The position numbers and the translations under genes are program-made. The notes under the pieces were generated by a model, which was given only the letters and a program-made list of their open reading frames with translations, had not been told where the DNA came from and did no database searches. From the NCBI GenBank assembly GCA_009360885.1, contig SPEL01000004.1, forward strand, positions 248,001-312,000: a stretch of DNA of 64,000 nucleotides, in the 5' to 3' direction. Shown here one piece after another: positions 1 to 8,806 of the stretch; position 1 is the first letter of the stretch, and each line of letters begins with the position of its first letter. This stretch comes from Sphingobium sp. Lineage in GTDB: Bacteria > Pseudomonadota > Alphaproteobacteria > Sphingomonadales > Sphingomonadaceae.

Positions 1-8
1 GGCAATGA

Positions 9-42
9 AAAACCCCCGCTCCATCACCGGAACGGGGGTTTT
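9..42 (-). terminator. Rho-independent terminator after the M24 peptidase gene
   Basis: A 10-bp perfect inverted repeat (AAAACCCCCG at 9-18, CGGGGGTTTT at 33-42) has a 14-nt loop and a T run when read on the minus strand. It lies 23 bp beyond the stop of the minus-strand peptidase gene, so it most simply ends that operon. It could also serve a plus-strand gene outside the window. Confidence 0.75.
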
Positions 43-64
43 CCTTTATTCGGTTGCCGAGAAA

Positions 65-1267
65 TCAGGCCTCAAAGGGCTGTTCTATCGACGGCGAAGG
101 ACGGGTGAACCACTGCGCCCCGGTTTCGGTGACATAAAAATGGTCCTCCAGCCGAACGCCGAACTTCCCCGGTACGACGATCATCGGCTCGTTGGAAAAG
201 CACATGCCCAGCTCCAGCGGGGTAGTGTCGCCACGCACCAGAAAAGGTGCTTCATGAATCGACAGACCAATGCCATGGCCGGTCCGATGAGGAAGACCGG
301 GCAGGCGATAATCCGGGCCAAGTCCTCCTGCCTCCAGCACATCACGCGCCGCCTGATCGATCGCGCCGCAGGGAACGCCGGGCTTCACCGCTTCAAAGGC
401 CGCCTTTTGCGCGGCTTTTTCGAGGTTCCAGATGAAGCGCTGTTCCTCATTCGCCTCGCCATAGACATAACTGCGCGTAATGTCAGACGTATAGCCCTGC
501 ACGAAACAGCCCGTGTCGATCAACACCATATCGCCTTCCTTCAGCACCCCGACACCAGGGAGACCATGCGGATAAGCGGTCGCTTCACCAAACAGCACGA
601 TGCAGAAGCTGTTCCCCGATGCGCCCATGGCGCGGTGCGCAGCCTCGATGAAGCGATAGACCTCCGTCGTGGTGATGCCGGGGCGCAATATGCGGGCGGT
701 GCGGCGTTGTACCTCCAGCGTCATATTCTTGGCTTGCTGCATCAATGCCAGTTCCGCCGGGGATTTGGTACGGCGGCAGCCATCAATGATGGGCGTGCCT
801 TCCAATATCTTTACATCTGGCGCAGCGCGGCGCACACGGTCCATGAAGTGGAAACTCATATCCGGCGCAATTGCCAGCGTGCGCACGCCAAAGCCCTTAA
901 GCGCATCTGCGATCAGGGCTTCGGGGCTTTCATCTTCTTCCCACAGGCGGATGTCGCCGGATACCTTCTGGTCCGCTTCGAAACTGCCCAGTTCAAAACG
1001 GGGGCAGATGAAGATAGCCTCCCCCTTTACCGGGATAATCATCGCCACCATGCGTTCCGTCGCGCCCCATGGCACGCCAGAGAAATAATTGAGGCTGGCC
1101 CCCGCGCCCACCAGCAAGGCATCGGCCCCCTGCGCCTCTGTCAGCCGCCGCACTTTTTCGAGGCGCGCCGCGTATTCGGCCTGAGTAATAGCTGAGGCAA
1201 GATCTGCCCAAGGGGTGATTTCTGCTAATTCAGTAGCGTAGTCGGAGCCACCGATCATTTGTGACAT
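65..1267 (-). CDS. M24 family metallopeptidase (Xaa-Pro peptidase-like)
   Basis: A 400-residue M24 'pita-bread' peptidase, the fold of Xaa-Pro dipeptidases and aminopeptidases that cut X-Pro bonds in the cytoplasm. The five dinuclear-metal ligands are visible: D251 (LIDTG), D262 (SDITRSY), H331 (HRTGHGIGL), E360 (FSNEP) and E374 (RLEDH). Residues 30-160 form the creatinase-type N-terminal domain. An upstream ATG at 1287 is possible, but the ATG at 1267 has a good GAAGGAAA ribosome site, so it was chosen. The gene is second in a minus-strand operon, 35 bp after the FAD dehydrogenase gene, in a proline/hydroxyproline island, which supports a prolidase-like role. Creatinase-like or other M24 specificities cannot be excluded. 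Confidence 0.85.
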   Translation of the reverse strand: MSQMIGGSDYATELAEITPWADLASAITQAEYAARLEKVRRLTEAQGADALLVGAGASLNYFSGVPWGATERMVAMIIPVKGEAIFICPRFELGSFEADQKVSGDIRLWEEDESPEALIADALKGFGVRTLAIAPDMSFHFMDRVRRAAPDVKILEGTPIIDGCRRTKSPAELALMQQAKNMTLEVQRRTARILRPGITTTEVYRFIEAAHRAMGASGNSFCIVLFGEATAYPHGLPGVGVLKEGDMVLIDTGCFVQGYTSDITRSYVYGEANEEQRFIWNLEKAAQKAAFEAVKPGVPCGAIDQAARDVLEAGGLGPDYRLPGLPHRTGHGIGLSIHEAPFLVRGDTTPLELGMCFSNEPMIVVPGKFGVRLEDHFYVTETGAQWFTRPSPSIEQPFEA

Positions 1268-1302
1268 GATATTTCCTTCATGCTTCATATATACAGAACG
1301 GC

Positions 1303-2541
1303 TTATCCAAAGCGTTCCAGCGACAGGTGCGGAGAGGGTGCGTCGCCAGAGAGCAGCGCCGCCAGACTCTCGCCCGTCGTCGCAGCCAGCGTTAGACCCA
1401 GATGCTGATGACCGAAAGCATAATATAAATTATCTGCTTTATCGCTGCGCCCAATGGCAGGCAGATAATCCGGCAATGTCGGACGCGACCCGAACCATGG
1501 CGCAGCATCACCGGCAATCGGCAGGCCCACGGCACTGGCATGCTGGTGCAACCGTTCCCATTTGCTTTTATCCGCAGGGGCATGGGGGGCGCTGAACTCA
1601 ACAAAGCTGGCCGCACGCAGTCCGCTGGTGAAGCGGGTTGCAATCATCGATCGCTCCTCAAACACGACCGGAGGCATAGCGGCAGGCCACGCCTCTTCGC
1701 TGACCGGCGACTGGATGTGATAGCCCCGCTCATCGATGATCGGCACATTGTGGCCCAGCGGGCGCAATAGTTCCCCCGACCGCGCGCCAGCGGTGACGAT
1801 AATCTGGGCCGGACGCAGCATCCGCCCATCCTCCAGATCGGCAACCGCCTTCCCGCCTTCTGTTCTGATAGCAACGACCCGCCCTTGCTGAAGTATCCCC
1901 CCCAGTTTCAACAGAGAGTTACGCAATCCATCAGCCAGCAAACCCGTATCCGCGATCTGACCGCTGCCTTCACAATAAATAGCGCCCGCAAGCGGCTTAT
2001 CGGTTAGCCTTTCAATTCGTTCTATTTCCGCACGGGTCGCCGGACGAAAACGAGCGGTACCGCTGTCCGCCGCCATCCATGCACGCATTCCTTCCTTGGC
2101 GGCATCCGCACTTTCCCAGACGATATAATGGCCGGATTCCAGCAGGAGATGCGCTGTATCAGTAGCCTCCGTCAGCCGTTTCCATGCAGGGAAGGCATTG
2201 GCAAGCATCTGCTTCAGCACCGCTGTCCCCTGCCTGTGGCGCGCAGGCCGCGCCGCAGAGAGCAGACGCAGCGAAAAGGGAAGCCAGCTCGTCGCACTAC
2301 GCAGCGGCAAGGATGCCGCCCCACCCCGGCAATAAAGTCGTTTTGGCAAGGATTTTACCATCGCCATGGATGCCAGCGGTTCTACCTGTTCTACCGCGAT
2401 ATGCCCCGCATTTCCCCATGACGCCCCCCGTGGTGGATGGTCAGGTTCTATGATTTGCACAGCATGACCAGCGCGGGCGAGAATATTGGCAGAGGCCAGA
2501 GCGACAATGCCGCCACCAACGAATAAAATGGGAGTTTTCAC
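1303..2541 (-). CDS. FAD-dependent D-amino-acid (cis-4-hydroxy-D-proline) dehydrogenase
   Basis: A 412-residue DadA/DAO-family oxidoreductase. The N-terminal dinucleotide-binding loop is VGGGIVALASA (about residues 8-18), and the C-terminal FAD-contact region includes the motif FGHQHLGLTL. In bacterial hydroxyproline catabolism this family oxidises cis-4-hydroxy-D-proline, made by the epimerase, to pyrroline-4-hydroxy-2-carboxylate. The assignment rests on the divergent epimerase and DapA-like deaminase genes; a general D-amino-acid dehydrogenase is the alternative. A GTG start at 2541 is preferred because the protein then begins directly at the FAD fold; the 27 upstream residues look non-coding and overlap the divergent promoter. 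First gene of an operon with the M24 peptidase. Confidence 0.8.
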   Translation of the reverse strand: MKTPILFVGGGIVALASANILARAGHAVQIIEPDHPPRGASWGNAGHIAVEQVEPLASMAMVKSLPKRLYCRGGAASLPLRSATSWLPFSLRLLSAARPARHRQGTAVLKQMLANAFPAWKRLTEATDTAHLLLESGHYIVWESADAAKEGMRAWMAADSGTARFRPATRAEIERIERLTDKPLAGAIYCEGSGQIADTGLLADGLRNSLLKLGGILQQGRVVAIRTEGGKAVADLEDGRMLRPAQIIVTAGARSGELLRPLGHNVPIIDERGYHIQSPVSEEAWPAAMPPVVFEERSMIATRFTSGLRAASFVEFSAPHAPADKSKWERLHQHASAVGLPIAGDAAPWFGSRPTLPDYLPAIGRSDKADNLYYAFGHQHLGLTLAATTGESLAALLSGDAPSPHLSLERFG

Positions 2542-2609
2542 AGATTTCTCTTTCCAGAAGGAGAAAAACATATATAGTATACAGAATAATTGTTCAATGG
2601 AGGTATATA
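2542..2609. promoter_or_regulatory. Divergent promoter region of the hydroxyproline genes
   Basis: This 68-bp gap separates two divergent starts (GTG at 2541 minus, GTG at 2610 plus). It is AT-rich and contains the palindrome GTATAC (2577-2582) in an AT-rich flank, the kind of core bound by many GntR/FCD regulators. A strong ribosome site GGAGG (2599-2603) serves the plus-strand gene. Control by the GntR regulator encoded at 8807 is inferred, not shown. Confidence 0.5.
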
Positions 2610-3527
2610 GTGAATTCCGCAAAATTGACGTGGCGTGGGGTTTACCCTGCCGCGACCACCCAGTTCACGCCTGATCTGGCGGTTGATCTCGACGCGACAC
2701 AGAAAGTTCTTGATAACCTTATCAAGGATGGCGTCGATGGTCTGATCATTCTGGGCACCTGCGGTGAAAACAACTCGCTGGAGCCAGAAGAAAAGCGCGC
2801 CATTCTGGCAGCCGCCAACGAAGTGGTTGCAGGTCGCGTTCCATGGCTGACCGGCGTATCGGAACTGTCTACCCCACGCGCCGTCAACTATGCCAAGGAC
2901 GCCAAAAAGGCTGGTGCGTCCGGCCTGATGGTTCTGCCTGCGATGGTTTATGTCCCGACCATTGGCGAACTTTGCACCCACTTTGAATCTGTTGCACAGG
3001 CGACTGACCTGCCAGTCATGCTGTATAACAACCCGACGGCCTACCGCGTTAACATCAGCATGGAAGCGATGGAACGTCTGGCTAAGTCGGAAACCATCGT
3101 CGCGGTTAAGGAAAGCTCTTCTGATACCCGCCGTTACACCGACATGCTGAACGCCTTTGGTGATCGTTTCATCCTGATGGCTGGCCTTGATGACGTGGCC
3201 TTTGAAGGCCTTCTTCTGGGCGCCCATGGCTGGATTTCCGGCCTGACCAGCGCTTTCCCGAAGGAATCGGTTGCTCTCGTGGCTGCTATTGACCGTGGTG
3301 ACATCGCTGAAGCCCTGCGCATTTACCGCTGGTTCATGCCCTTGCTGCACCTCGATGCTGACCATGATCTGGTTCAGTCCATCAAGCTTTCCGAAGCTAT
3401 CATGGGCCGTGGCACCGAATATGTGCGTATGCCGCGCATGCCGCTGACCGGCGAACGCCGCGCTCAGGTAACGGCGTGGGTGGAGCAGTGCGCTGCTACC
3501 CAGCCCAGCCTGACGCCAGTAGACTGA
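2610..3527 (+). CDS. DapA-family lyase, probable pyrroline-4-hydroxy-2-carboxylate deaminase
   Basis: A 305-residue class I aldolase of the DHDPS/NAL superfamily. The Schiff-base lysine is K167 (VAVKESSSD) and the partner tyrosine Y139 (MLYNNPTAY). The usual DHDPS TT pair is replaced by GTCGENNSL near residue 49, as in family members that are not lysine-biosynthetic. Placed between a D-amino-acid dehydrogenase and a hydroxyproline epimerase, it most likely deaminates and dehydrates pyrroline-4-hydroxy-2-carboxylate to alpha-ketoglutarate semialdehyde. The GTG start has GGAGG six bases upstream. The epimerase gene follows after 14 bp, so both are one transcript. The reaction is inferred from context. 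Confidence 0.82.
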   Translation: MNSAKLTWRGVYPAATTQFTPDLAVDLDATQKVLDNLIKDGVDGLIILGTCGENNSLEPEEKRAILAAANEVVAGRVPWLTGVSELSTPRAVNYAKDAKKAGASGLMVLPAMVYVPTIGELCTHFESVAQATDLPVMLYNNPTAYRVNISMEAMERLAKSETIVAVKESSSDTRRYTDMLNAFGDRFILMAGLDDVAFEGLLLGAHGWISGLTSAFPKESVALVAAIDRGDIAEALRIYRWFMPLLHLDADHDLVQSIKLSEAIMGRGTEYVRMPRMPLTGERRAQVTAWVEQCAATQPSLTPVD

Positions 3528-3541
3528 CGGACAGCGCATTG

Positions 3542-4540
3542 ATGCGTCATACATTTTTCTGCGTAGACGGGCATACGGCGGGCAACCCCGTACGGCTCGT
3601 CGCCGGGGGGGCTCCCTTGCTAAAGGGGGCCTCTATGGCGGAACGTCGCCTCGACTTCCTTGATCGTTTCGACTGGATACGAACCGGGCTGTGCTTTGAA
3701 CCGCGCGGACATGATATGATGTCCGGTGGGTTCCTGTATCCGCCGACATCCCCCGATGCCGACGCTGGTATATTGTTCATCGAAACCAGCGGATGCCTTC
3801 CCATGTGCGGGCATGGCACCATTGGTATGGTGACCTTTGGGCTGGAAAATGGCCTGATTACCCCCAAAAAACCCGGCAAGCTGCGCATTGATGTGCCAGC
3901 AGGCGTTATCGACATTGATTATAAGGCTGATGGCAACCGCGTCACCAGCGTGAAAATCCGCAACGTACCCGCCTATGTCGCCATGACTGGCGTAGAAATT
4001 GATGTGCCGGGCTTTGGCCCGCTGACCATCGACATTTCCTATGGCGGCAATTTCTATGCGATCATCGAACCGCAAGGCCCATATACCGGCCTTGACGATC
4101 TGGGCGCATCGCGGATTATCGACCTCAGCCGTACCATTCGTGCGATATTGCGCGAAAAGGTAGAGCCGATTCACCCCGATGAACCCTCTATTCGCGGTGT
4201 TTCCCATGTATTGTGGGCGGAGAAACCCAAAAGCGCCGACGCCAATGGCCGCAACGCCGTATTTTACGGCGAAAAAGCGATTGATCGCAGCCCATGCGGC
4301 ACCGGAACATCGGCTCGCCTTGCCCATTTGCACAGCAAGGGTAAGCTGAAGGTCGGCGATCAGTTCATCCATGAGAGCTATATATGCAGCCGTTTCATTG
4401 GCCGCGTAGAGGCAGAAGTAACAGTCGGCGGGAAGCCCGGCATTATCCCCAGCATTGAGGGAACTGCCATTTCCACCGGCATCAACACGATCTGGATTGA
4501 TCGTGAAGACCCGTTCTGGGCCGGTTTCACGGTTTCCTGA
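3542..4540 (+). CDS. 4-hydroxyproline 2-epimerase (proline racemase family)
   Basis: A 332-residue proline racemase superfamily enzyme. Both catalytic cysteines are present: C89 (LPMCGHGTIG) and C252 (DRSPCGTGTSA). A Cys/Cys pair marks a racemase or epimerase; trans-3-hydroxyproline dehydratases have Thr in place of one cysteine. The N-terminus MRHTFFCVDGHTAGNP matches family starts, so the ATG at 3542 was chosen over an in-frame ATG 66 bp upstream inside the preceding gene. It converts trans-4-hydroxy-L-proline to cis-4-hydroxy-D-proline, which the divergently encoded FAD enzyme would oxidise. Proline racemase activity is the main alternative. Confidence 0.88.
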   Translation: MRHTFFCVDGHTAGNPVRLVAGGAPLLKGASMAERRLDFLDRFDWIRTGLCFEPRGHDMMSGGFLYPPTSPDADAGILFIETSGCLPMCGHGTIGMVTFGLENGLITPKKPGKLRIDVPAGVIDIDYKADGNRVTSVKIRNVPAYVAMTGVEIDVPGFGPLTIDISYGGNFYAIIEPQGPYTGLDDLGASRIIDLSRTIRAILREKVEPIHPDEPSIRGVSHVLWAEKPKSADANGRNAVFYGEKAIDRSPCGTGTSARLAHLHSKGKLKVGDQFIHESYICSRFIGRVEAEVTVGGKPGIIPSIEGTAISTGINTIWIDREDPFWAGFTVS

Positions 4541-4622
4541 GCGGATGACAGGGCCTTTGCAGAACAGGACCATCCTATGCGATGTCACTCTGCGGCCCAT
4601 TACACCAAGCGATATTTTATGT

Positions 4623-4649
4623 GGAAGGGGTGCGCCCCTTCCGCTTTTT
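4623..4649 (+). terminator. Rho-independent terminator after the epimerase gene
   Basis: An 8-bp perfect stem (GGAAGGGG at 4623-4630, CCCCTTCC at 4635-4642) with a TGCG loop is followed by GCTTTTT. It lies 82 bp after the epimerase stop and separates it from the permease gene. Confidence 0.85.
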
Positions 4650-4786
4650 GGCTTAGCCAGCGGCCTTTCATGGGCGCCTCAAAGGCAAGCCCCGATATTC
4701 ACATCATTTGAACATCACCACCATCCGAGGAGGAGGCAAGCGAGTCTCCCGCCCATACAACCCATAATCAGACAGGGAGAAAATCG

Positions 4787-6199
4787 TTGAGCTCAGGATT
4801 CTGGGGGCCACTCAAACCCATTGACGAGGCAAGGGACGAGAGCAAGCGATTACGCCCAACCTTGTCTTGGCCGCATCTGATCGCTCTGGGGGTCGGCGCT
4901 ATTGTCGGCACCGGCATTTATACGCTGACGGGCGTTGGCGCGGACAGGGCCGGCCCCGCTGTTATATTGGCATTTGCCATTGCCGGGGCGGTTTGCGCCT
5001 GCGCGGCACTCGCTTACGCAGAAATGGCGACCCTCATCCCCACCGCAGGCAGCGCCTATACCTATACTTATTCGGTATTGGGCGAAACGCTCGGCTGGGT
5101 CGTGGGGTGGAGCCTTATATTGGAATATTCGCTGGCCTGTAGCACCGTAGCCGTGGGCTGGTCAGGCTATCTGGTCGGCTGGTTGCAGTCGGCAGGCATA
5201 TATTTACCCACAGAATTGCTTGGCGGGCCTCATGCTGGTGGGATTGTTAACCTGCCTGCCGTTCTGGTGGCGCTGGCCATTGCAGGCCTGCTGATTGGCG
5301 GCACCAAGGAAAGCGCGACCTTCAACATCATCCTCGTTATCATCAAGCTGACGGCATTGGCGGCCTTTGTTATGCTGGCCCTCCCCGCCTTTCAGTCTGA
5401 GAATATGACGCCGTTCATGCCCTATGGCTTTACCAGCCATGTCGAAAATGGCGCAGCACGCGGGGTAATGGCCGCAGCAGCAATTGTGTTCTTCGCCTTT
5501 TACGGGTTTGACGCGGTGGCAACCTCCGCCGAAGAAGCCCGCAACCCGGGCCGGGACCTCAAAATCGGTATTATCGGGTCCATGGCCGCCTGCACCATCA
5601 TCTATATGGCCGTTGCGGTGGCAGCCATTGGTGCCGTTGATTTCCGCGCCCTTGCAGGCTCATCAGAGCCTCTGGCGCTGGTACTGCGCACGCTGGGCCA
5701 CCCCTTTGCCGCATGGGCGATTGCTGCGGCGGCATTGGTTGCGCTTCCCTCGGTCATATTGGTCATGATGTACGGCCAGAGCCGCATTTTCTTCGTGATG
5801 GCGCGTGACGGCCTTCTGCCCCGGTCACTTAGCACCGTATCGCCCCGCACCGGCAGCCCGGTACGTATCACCGCCATCACCGGTGTTTTCGTGGCGTTGG
5901 TCGCGGGCTTTTTCCGGTTGGATGAAATTGCGGAACTGGCCAATGCGGGCACTCTCATCGCCTTCATTGCTGTTGCGCTCTGCATGATGGTGCTGCGTAA
6001 ACGCGCCCCGGAGCTGAAGCGCGTATTCAGTTGCCCGGCCCCTTATCTGGTTGGCTCCTTGGCGGTGCTGGGCTGCCTCTATCTGCTTTTCAGCCTGCCA
6101 GCATCGACGTTGGAACGCTTTGCCCTGTGGAATCTCGCGGGTCTGGTATTTTATTTCCTATACAGCCGATCACGCAGTTTGCTCGCCCGTAAGGGATAA
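4787..6199 (+). CDS. APC superfamily amino-acid permease (CAT-like)
   Basis: A 470-residue inner-membrane transporter with about 12 hydrophobic segments. The first helix carries the APC substrate/ion motif GAIVGTGIYTLTGV (about residues 37-50). The N-terminal region (LKPIDEARDES) resembles cationic amino-acid transporter subfamily members. In this island it probably imports proline, hydroxyproline or related amino acids; specificity cannot be read from sequence. It starts with TTG at 4787, with AGGGAG eight bases upstream. It has its own terminators on both sides, so it is probably transcribed alone. Confidence 0.85.
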   Translation: MSSGFWGPLKPIDEARDESKRLRPTLSWPHLIALGVGAIVGTGIYTLTGVGADRAGPAVILAFAIAGAVCACAALAYAEMATLIPTAGSAYTYTYSVLGETLGWVVGWSLILEYSLACSTVAVGWSGYLVGWLQSAGIYLPTELLGGPHAGGIVNLPAVLVALAIAGLLIGGTKESATFNIILVIIKLTALAAFVMLALPAFQSENMTPFMPYGFTSHVENGAARGVMAAAAIVFFAFYGFDAVATSAEEARNPGRDLKIGIIGSMAACTIIYMAVAVAAIGAVDFRALAGSSEPLALVLRTLGHPFAAWAIAAAALVALPSVILVMMYGQSRIFFVMARDGLLPRSLSTVSPRTGSPVRITAITGVFVALVAGFFRLDEIAELANAGTLIAFIAVALCMMVLRKRAPELKRVFSCPAPYLVGSLAVLGCLYLLFSLPASTLERFALWNLAGLVFYFLYSRSRSLLARKG

Positions 6200-6224
6200 A
6201 GAGCTATACTACCCATCCACTAAG

Positions 6225-6270
6225 CAGGGCGTAGTTGTCGGTTTTTTTCCGAGAGCTGCGCCCTGTTTCT
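6225..6270 (+). terminator. Probable terminator after the permease gene
   Basis: An inverted repeat with small internal mismatches (CAGGGCG at 6225-6231 pairs with CGCCCTG at 6258-6264; CGG pairs with CCG around a T7 loop) is followed by TTTCTT. It lies 25 bp after the permease stop. Confidence 0.6.
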
Positions 6271-6321
6271 TCCCATTGTCAGAATATGGGTGGCCACTCA
6301 CCATCCATAAGGAGATAGAGA

Positions 6322-8649
6322 ATGATTGCCCGCTCCCATGCTGTTCTTGCCGCCCTGTTCCTATCTACTTCGGCCATGACAGCATGGGCCCAGACACAGC
6401 CTGCGTCCGGGTCAATGTCCGCTTCCCAGCCCCAGCCAATGCGGACCAGCGCGATGGATCGTTCCGTCCACCTGCGTCAGGACTGGCAAGGGCTGACCCG
6501 TAACATCGCCTCTTTGCCGGTATGGAGCAAAGACGGCAGCCGATTTCACTATCGTAAATCTGTGGACGGGGGCTTTGCCTTTGTTTCTGTCGATGCCACT
6601 ACGCTAGAGAGTCGCCCCGCCTTTGACGCGGCCATCATCGCCAGTGGCCTAACCACGATGACTGGCAAAACCGTTGACGCCCATAAGCTGCCTTTTGACC
6701 GTTTCGATTATACCGAAGATGGCAAATCCATCCGCTTTTCGGTCGACTATGCGCCGATAAGCTGCACCCTCACCAGCGCCCATTGCGCCCCGGTCAGCAA
6801 TGACCACGAAGGCCGCCCGCGCGGCTTTGGTGTGGTACGGGATTTGCGCGTTGCCGCCGATAACCATCCCCGCCTGTCGCCTGATGGGAAGTGGGCAGCG
6901 CTGGTCATTGACGATAATCTGGTTATCCGGCCTGTGGGAGGCGGAGACGCCATCAAGCTCAGCTCCGATGGATCTCCGGGTAATTTTTATGACCCGGAAA
7001 GCATTATCTGGTCCCCCGATTCCCGCTCTCTGGCCCTGTATCGGGTACGCCCCGGCTATGCCCGCATGGTGACAAGGGTGCTGACCTCGCCCGATAATAG
7101 CGTGCAACCACAAGTGATAGAGCAGCTTTACCCCAAGCCGGGCGATGCCGTGGATATTGAGCAACCGGTGCTGTTTAATGTCAGCACGAGGCAGCAGATC
7201 AACATAACCAATGCACTCTTCCCCAACCCCTATCAGCTATCCGACCTGACATGGCGCGCAGATAGCAAGAGCCTCAGCTTCACCTATATGGACCGCGGAC
7301 ATAACCTTGCACGCGTTGTTTCTGTGGATGCCTCCACCGGCAAGGCCCATGCCGCGATTACCGAGCAGGAAAAGAATTTCGTCTATTTTGACCGTATGTT
7401 CCAGCATGATGTGCAGGGACAGGGTAAAGACATTCTCTGGATTTCAGAACGCGATGGGTGGCGGCACCTCTATATGATGGATGGCGCCTCAGGCCGCGTG
7501 AAAAAGCAGATTACCAAGGGGGCATGGGTAGTCCGTGATGTCCTTCGCGTCGATGATGAAAAGCGCCAGATATGGTTCACCGCCAGTGGGCGAGAAGCCG
7601 GGCAGGACCCTTATTATATCCACGCCTATCGCATCAATTATGACGGCACCGGCCTGACCCGCCTGACCAGCGCACCATCCACCCATCAGGTGGTTTTCTC
7701 GCCGGATATGTCACGCTATCTCGATCTATATTCCCGCGTCGATCAGCCTGATATGCTGGAATTGCACGACGCCACCACCGGAGCGCTGCTCCGTACTGTG
7801 GAAAAAGGCGACATCAGCCGCCTGACTGCTGCCGGTTTCCGGGCACCACAGCCCTATGTCGCCAAGGCACGGGATGGAAAAACCGATATATGGGGGCTGG
7901 TCATCCGCCCGCATGATTTTGACCCCACCAAGAAATATCCGGTAATCGAAAATATCTATGCCGGGCCACATGACAGCTTTGTTCCCAAGGCTTTCTGGCC
8001 CTTTGGCTATCATTCCGGCGGGGATAAAGTCATCGGCATGCAGGCATTGGCCGATCTGGGCTTTATCGTCGTACAAATTGACGGCATGGGAACCGCCAAC
8101 CGCTCCAAAGCCTTTCATGATGTTGCATGGAAAAATCTTGATGATTCCGGTTTCCCCGACCGGATATTATGGATGAAGGCGCTAGCGCAGGCAGAACCCG
8201 CCGCCGATATTTCGCGCGTGGGCATTTATGGTGCCTCCGCTGGCGGGCAAAGCACCCTCAACGCCTTATTATTCCACCCGGATTTTTACAAAGTCGGGGT
8301 TGCTTATGCGGGCTGTTACGACAACCGCATGGATAAGATTAGCTGGAATGAACAATGGCTGGGCCCGGTTGTGGACCAGAGCTATCTGGATGCATCCGGT
8401 GTCGTTCATGCTGATAAGCTGCAAGGCAAACTAATGCTGATCGTGGGCGAGCAGGATAGCAATGTTGATCCGGCCTCCACCATGCAGGTCGCCAATGCCC
8501 TTATCAAAGCAGGTAAGGATTTTGATCTGATCGCCCTGCCCGGAGAGGAACATAGCGTTGGCCGCTCCACCGGCCCGATAGATTATGTGCAGCGGCGGCA
8601 ATTTCAGTTCTTTGTGGATCATCTGACAGCAAAGAAAGCTGGTTCCTGA
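6322..8649 (+). CDS. Secreted S9 family prolyl peptidase (DPP IV-type)
   Basis: A 775-residue serine peptidase. A signal peptide ends near AWA-QT (residue 24), so it acts in the periplasm or outside the cell. Residues about 130-500 are the beta-propeller of DPP IV-type enzymes; the C-terminal alpha/beta-hydrolase domain has the triad S639 (YGASAGGQS), D712 (GEQDSNVD) and H744 (GEEHSVGR). The family releases X-Pro dipeptides from peptide N-termini, which fits neighbours that take up and degrade proline and hydroxyproline. AAGGAG sits upstream of the ATG. Exact P1 preference (Pro, hydroxyproline or Ala) is unknown. Confidence 0.9.
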   Translation: MIARSHAVLAALFLSTSAMTAWAQTQPASGSMSASQPQPMRTSAMDRSVHLRQDWQGLTRNIASLPVWSKDGSRFHYRKSVDGGFAFVSVDATTLESRPAFDAAIIASGLTTMTGKTVDAHKLPFDRFDYTEDGKSIRFSVDYAPISCTLTSAHCAPVSNDHEGRPRGFGVVRDLRVAADNHPRLSPDGKWAALVIDDNLVIRPVGGGDAIKLSSDGSPGNFYDPESIIWSPDSRSLALYRVRPGYARMVTRVLTSPDNSVQPQVIEQLYPKPGDAVDIEQPVLFNVSTRQQINITNALFPNPYQLSDLTWRADSKSLSFTYMDRGHNLARVVSVDASTGKAHAAITEQEKNFVYFDRMFQHDVQGQGKDILWISERDGWRHLYMMDGASGRVKKQITKGAWVVRDVLRVDDEKRQIWFTASGREAGQDPYYIHAYRINYDGTGLTRLTSAPSTHQVVFSPDMSRYLDLYSRVDQPDMLELHDATTGALLRTVEKGDISRLTAAGFRAPQPYVAKARDGKTDIWGLVIRPHDFDPTKKYPVIENIYAGPHDSFVPKAFWPFGYHSGGDKVIGMQALADLGFIVVQIDGMGTANRSKAFHDVAWKNLDDSGFPDRILWMKALAQAEPAADISRVGIYGASAGGQSTLNALLFHPDFYKVGVAYAGCYDNRMDKISWNEQWLGPVVDQSYLDASGVVHADKLQGKLMLIVGEQDSNVDPASTMQVANALIKAGKDFDLIALPGEEHSVGRSTGPIDYVQRRQFQFFVDHLTAKKAGS

Positions 8650-8675
8650 TAGCTATTTGATATAATATAGCTGTT

Positions 8676-8716
8676 CTGCTGCCGACAAAGCGGAATGCCC
8701 ATCTTGTCGTTAGCAG
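8676..8716 (+). terminator. Hairpin after the S9 peptidase gene, possible terminator
   Basis: CTGCT and CGACAA (8676-8680, 8683-8688) pair with TTGTCG and AGCAG (8704-8709, 8712-8716), leaving a 2-nt internal loop. It is followed by an AT-rich stretch without a clean T run. Its position 26 bp past the stop suggests a terminator, but it also lies in the promoter region of the GntR gene. Confidence 0.45.
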
Positions 8717-8806
8717 GATTATATTTATATTATATACCTTACGCGCGCGGGAATTGGGTTGGAGTTCCTACCCTGTCCGCTCCAGTCCCCTTACGGAGAT
8801 TCTGAC

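Noticed and set aside
5-1195. Long plus-strand open frame opposite the M24 peptidase
   Set aside because: It is the antisense shadow of a clear metallopeptidase with all five metal ligands; its translation shows no domain.
1290-2586. Shared 9-mer TATACAGAA (1290-1298 and 2578-2586) as a GntR operator
   Set aside because: The first copy lies in a 35-bp gap inside an operon and the match is too short and AT-rich to be significant.
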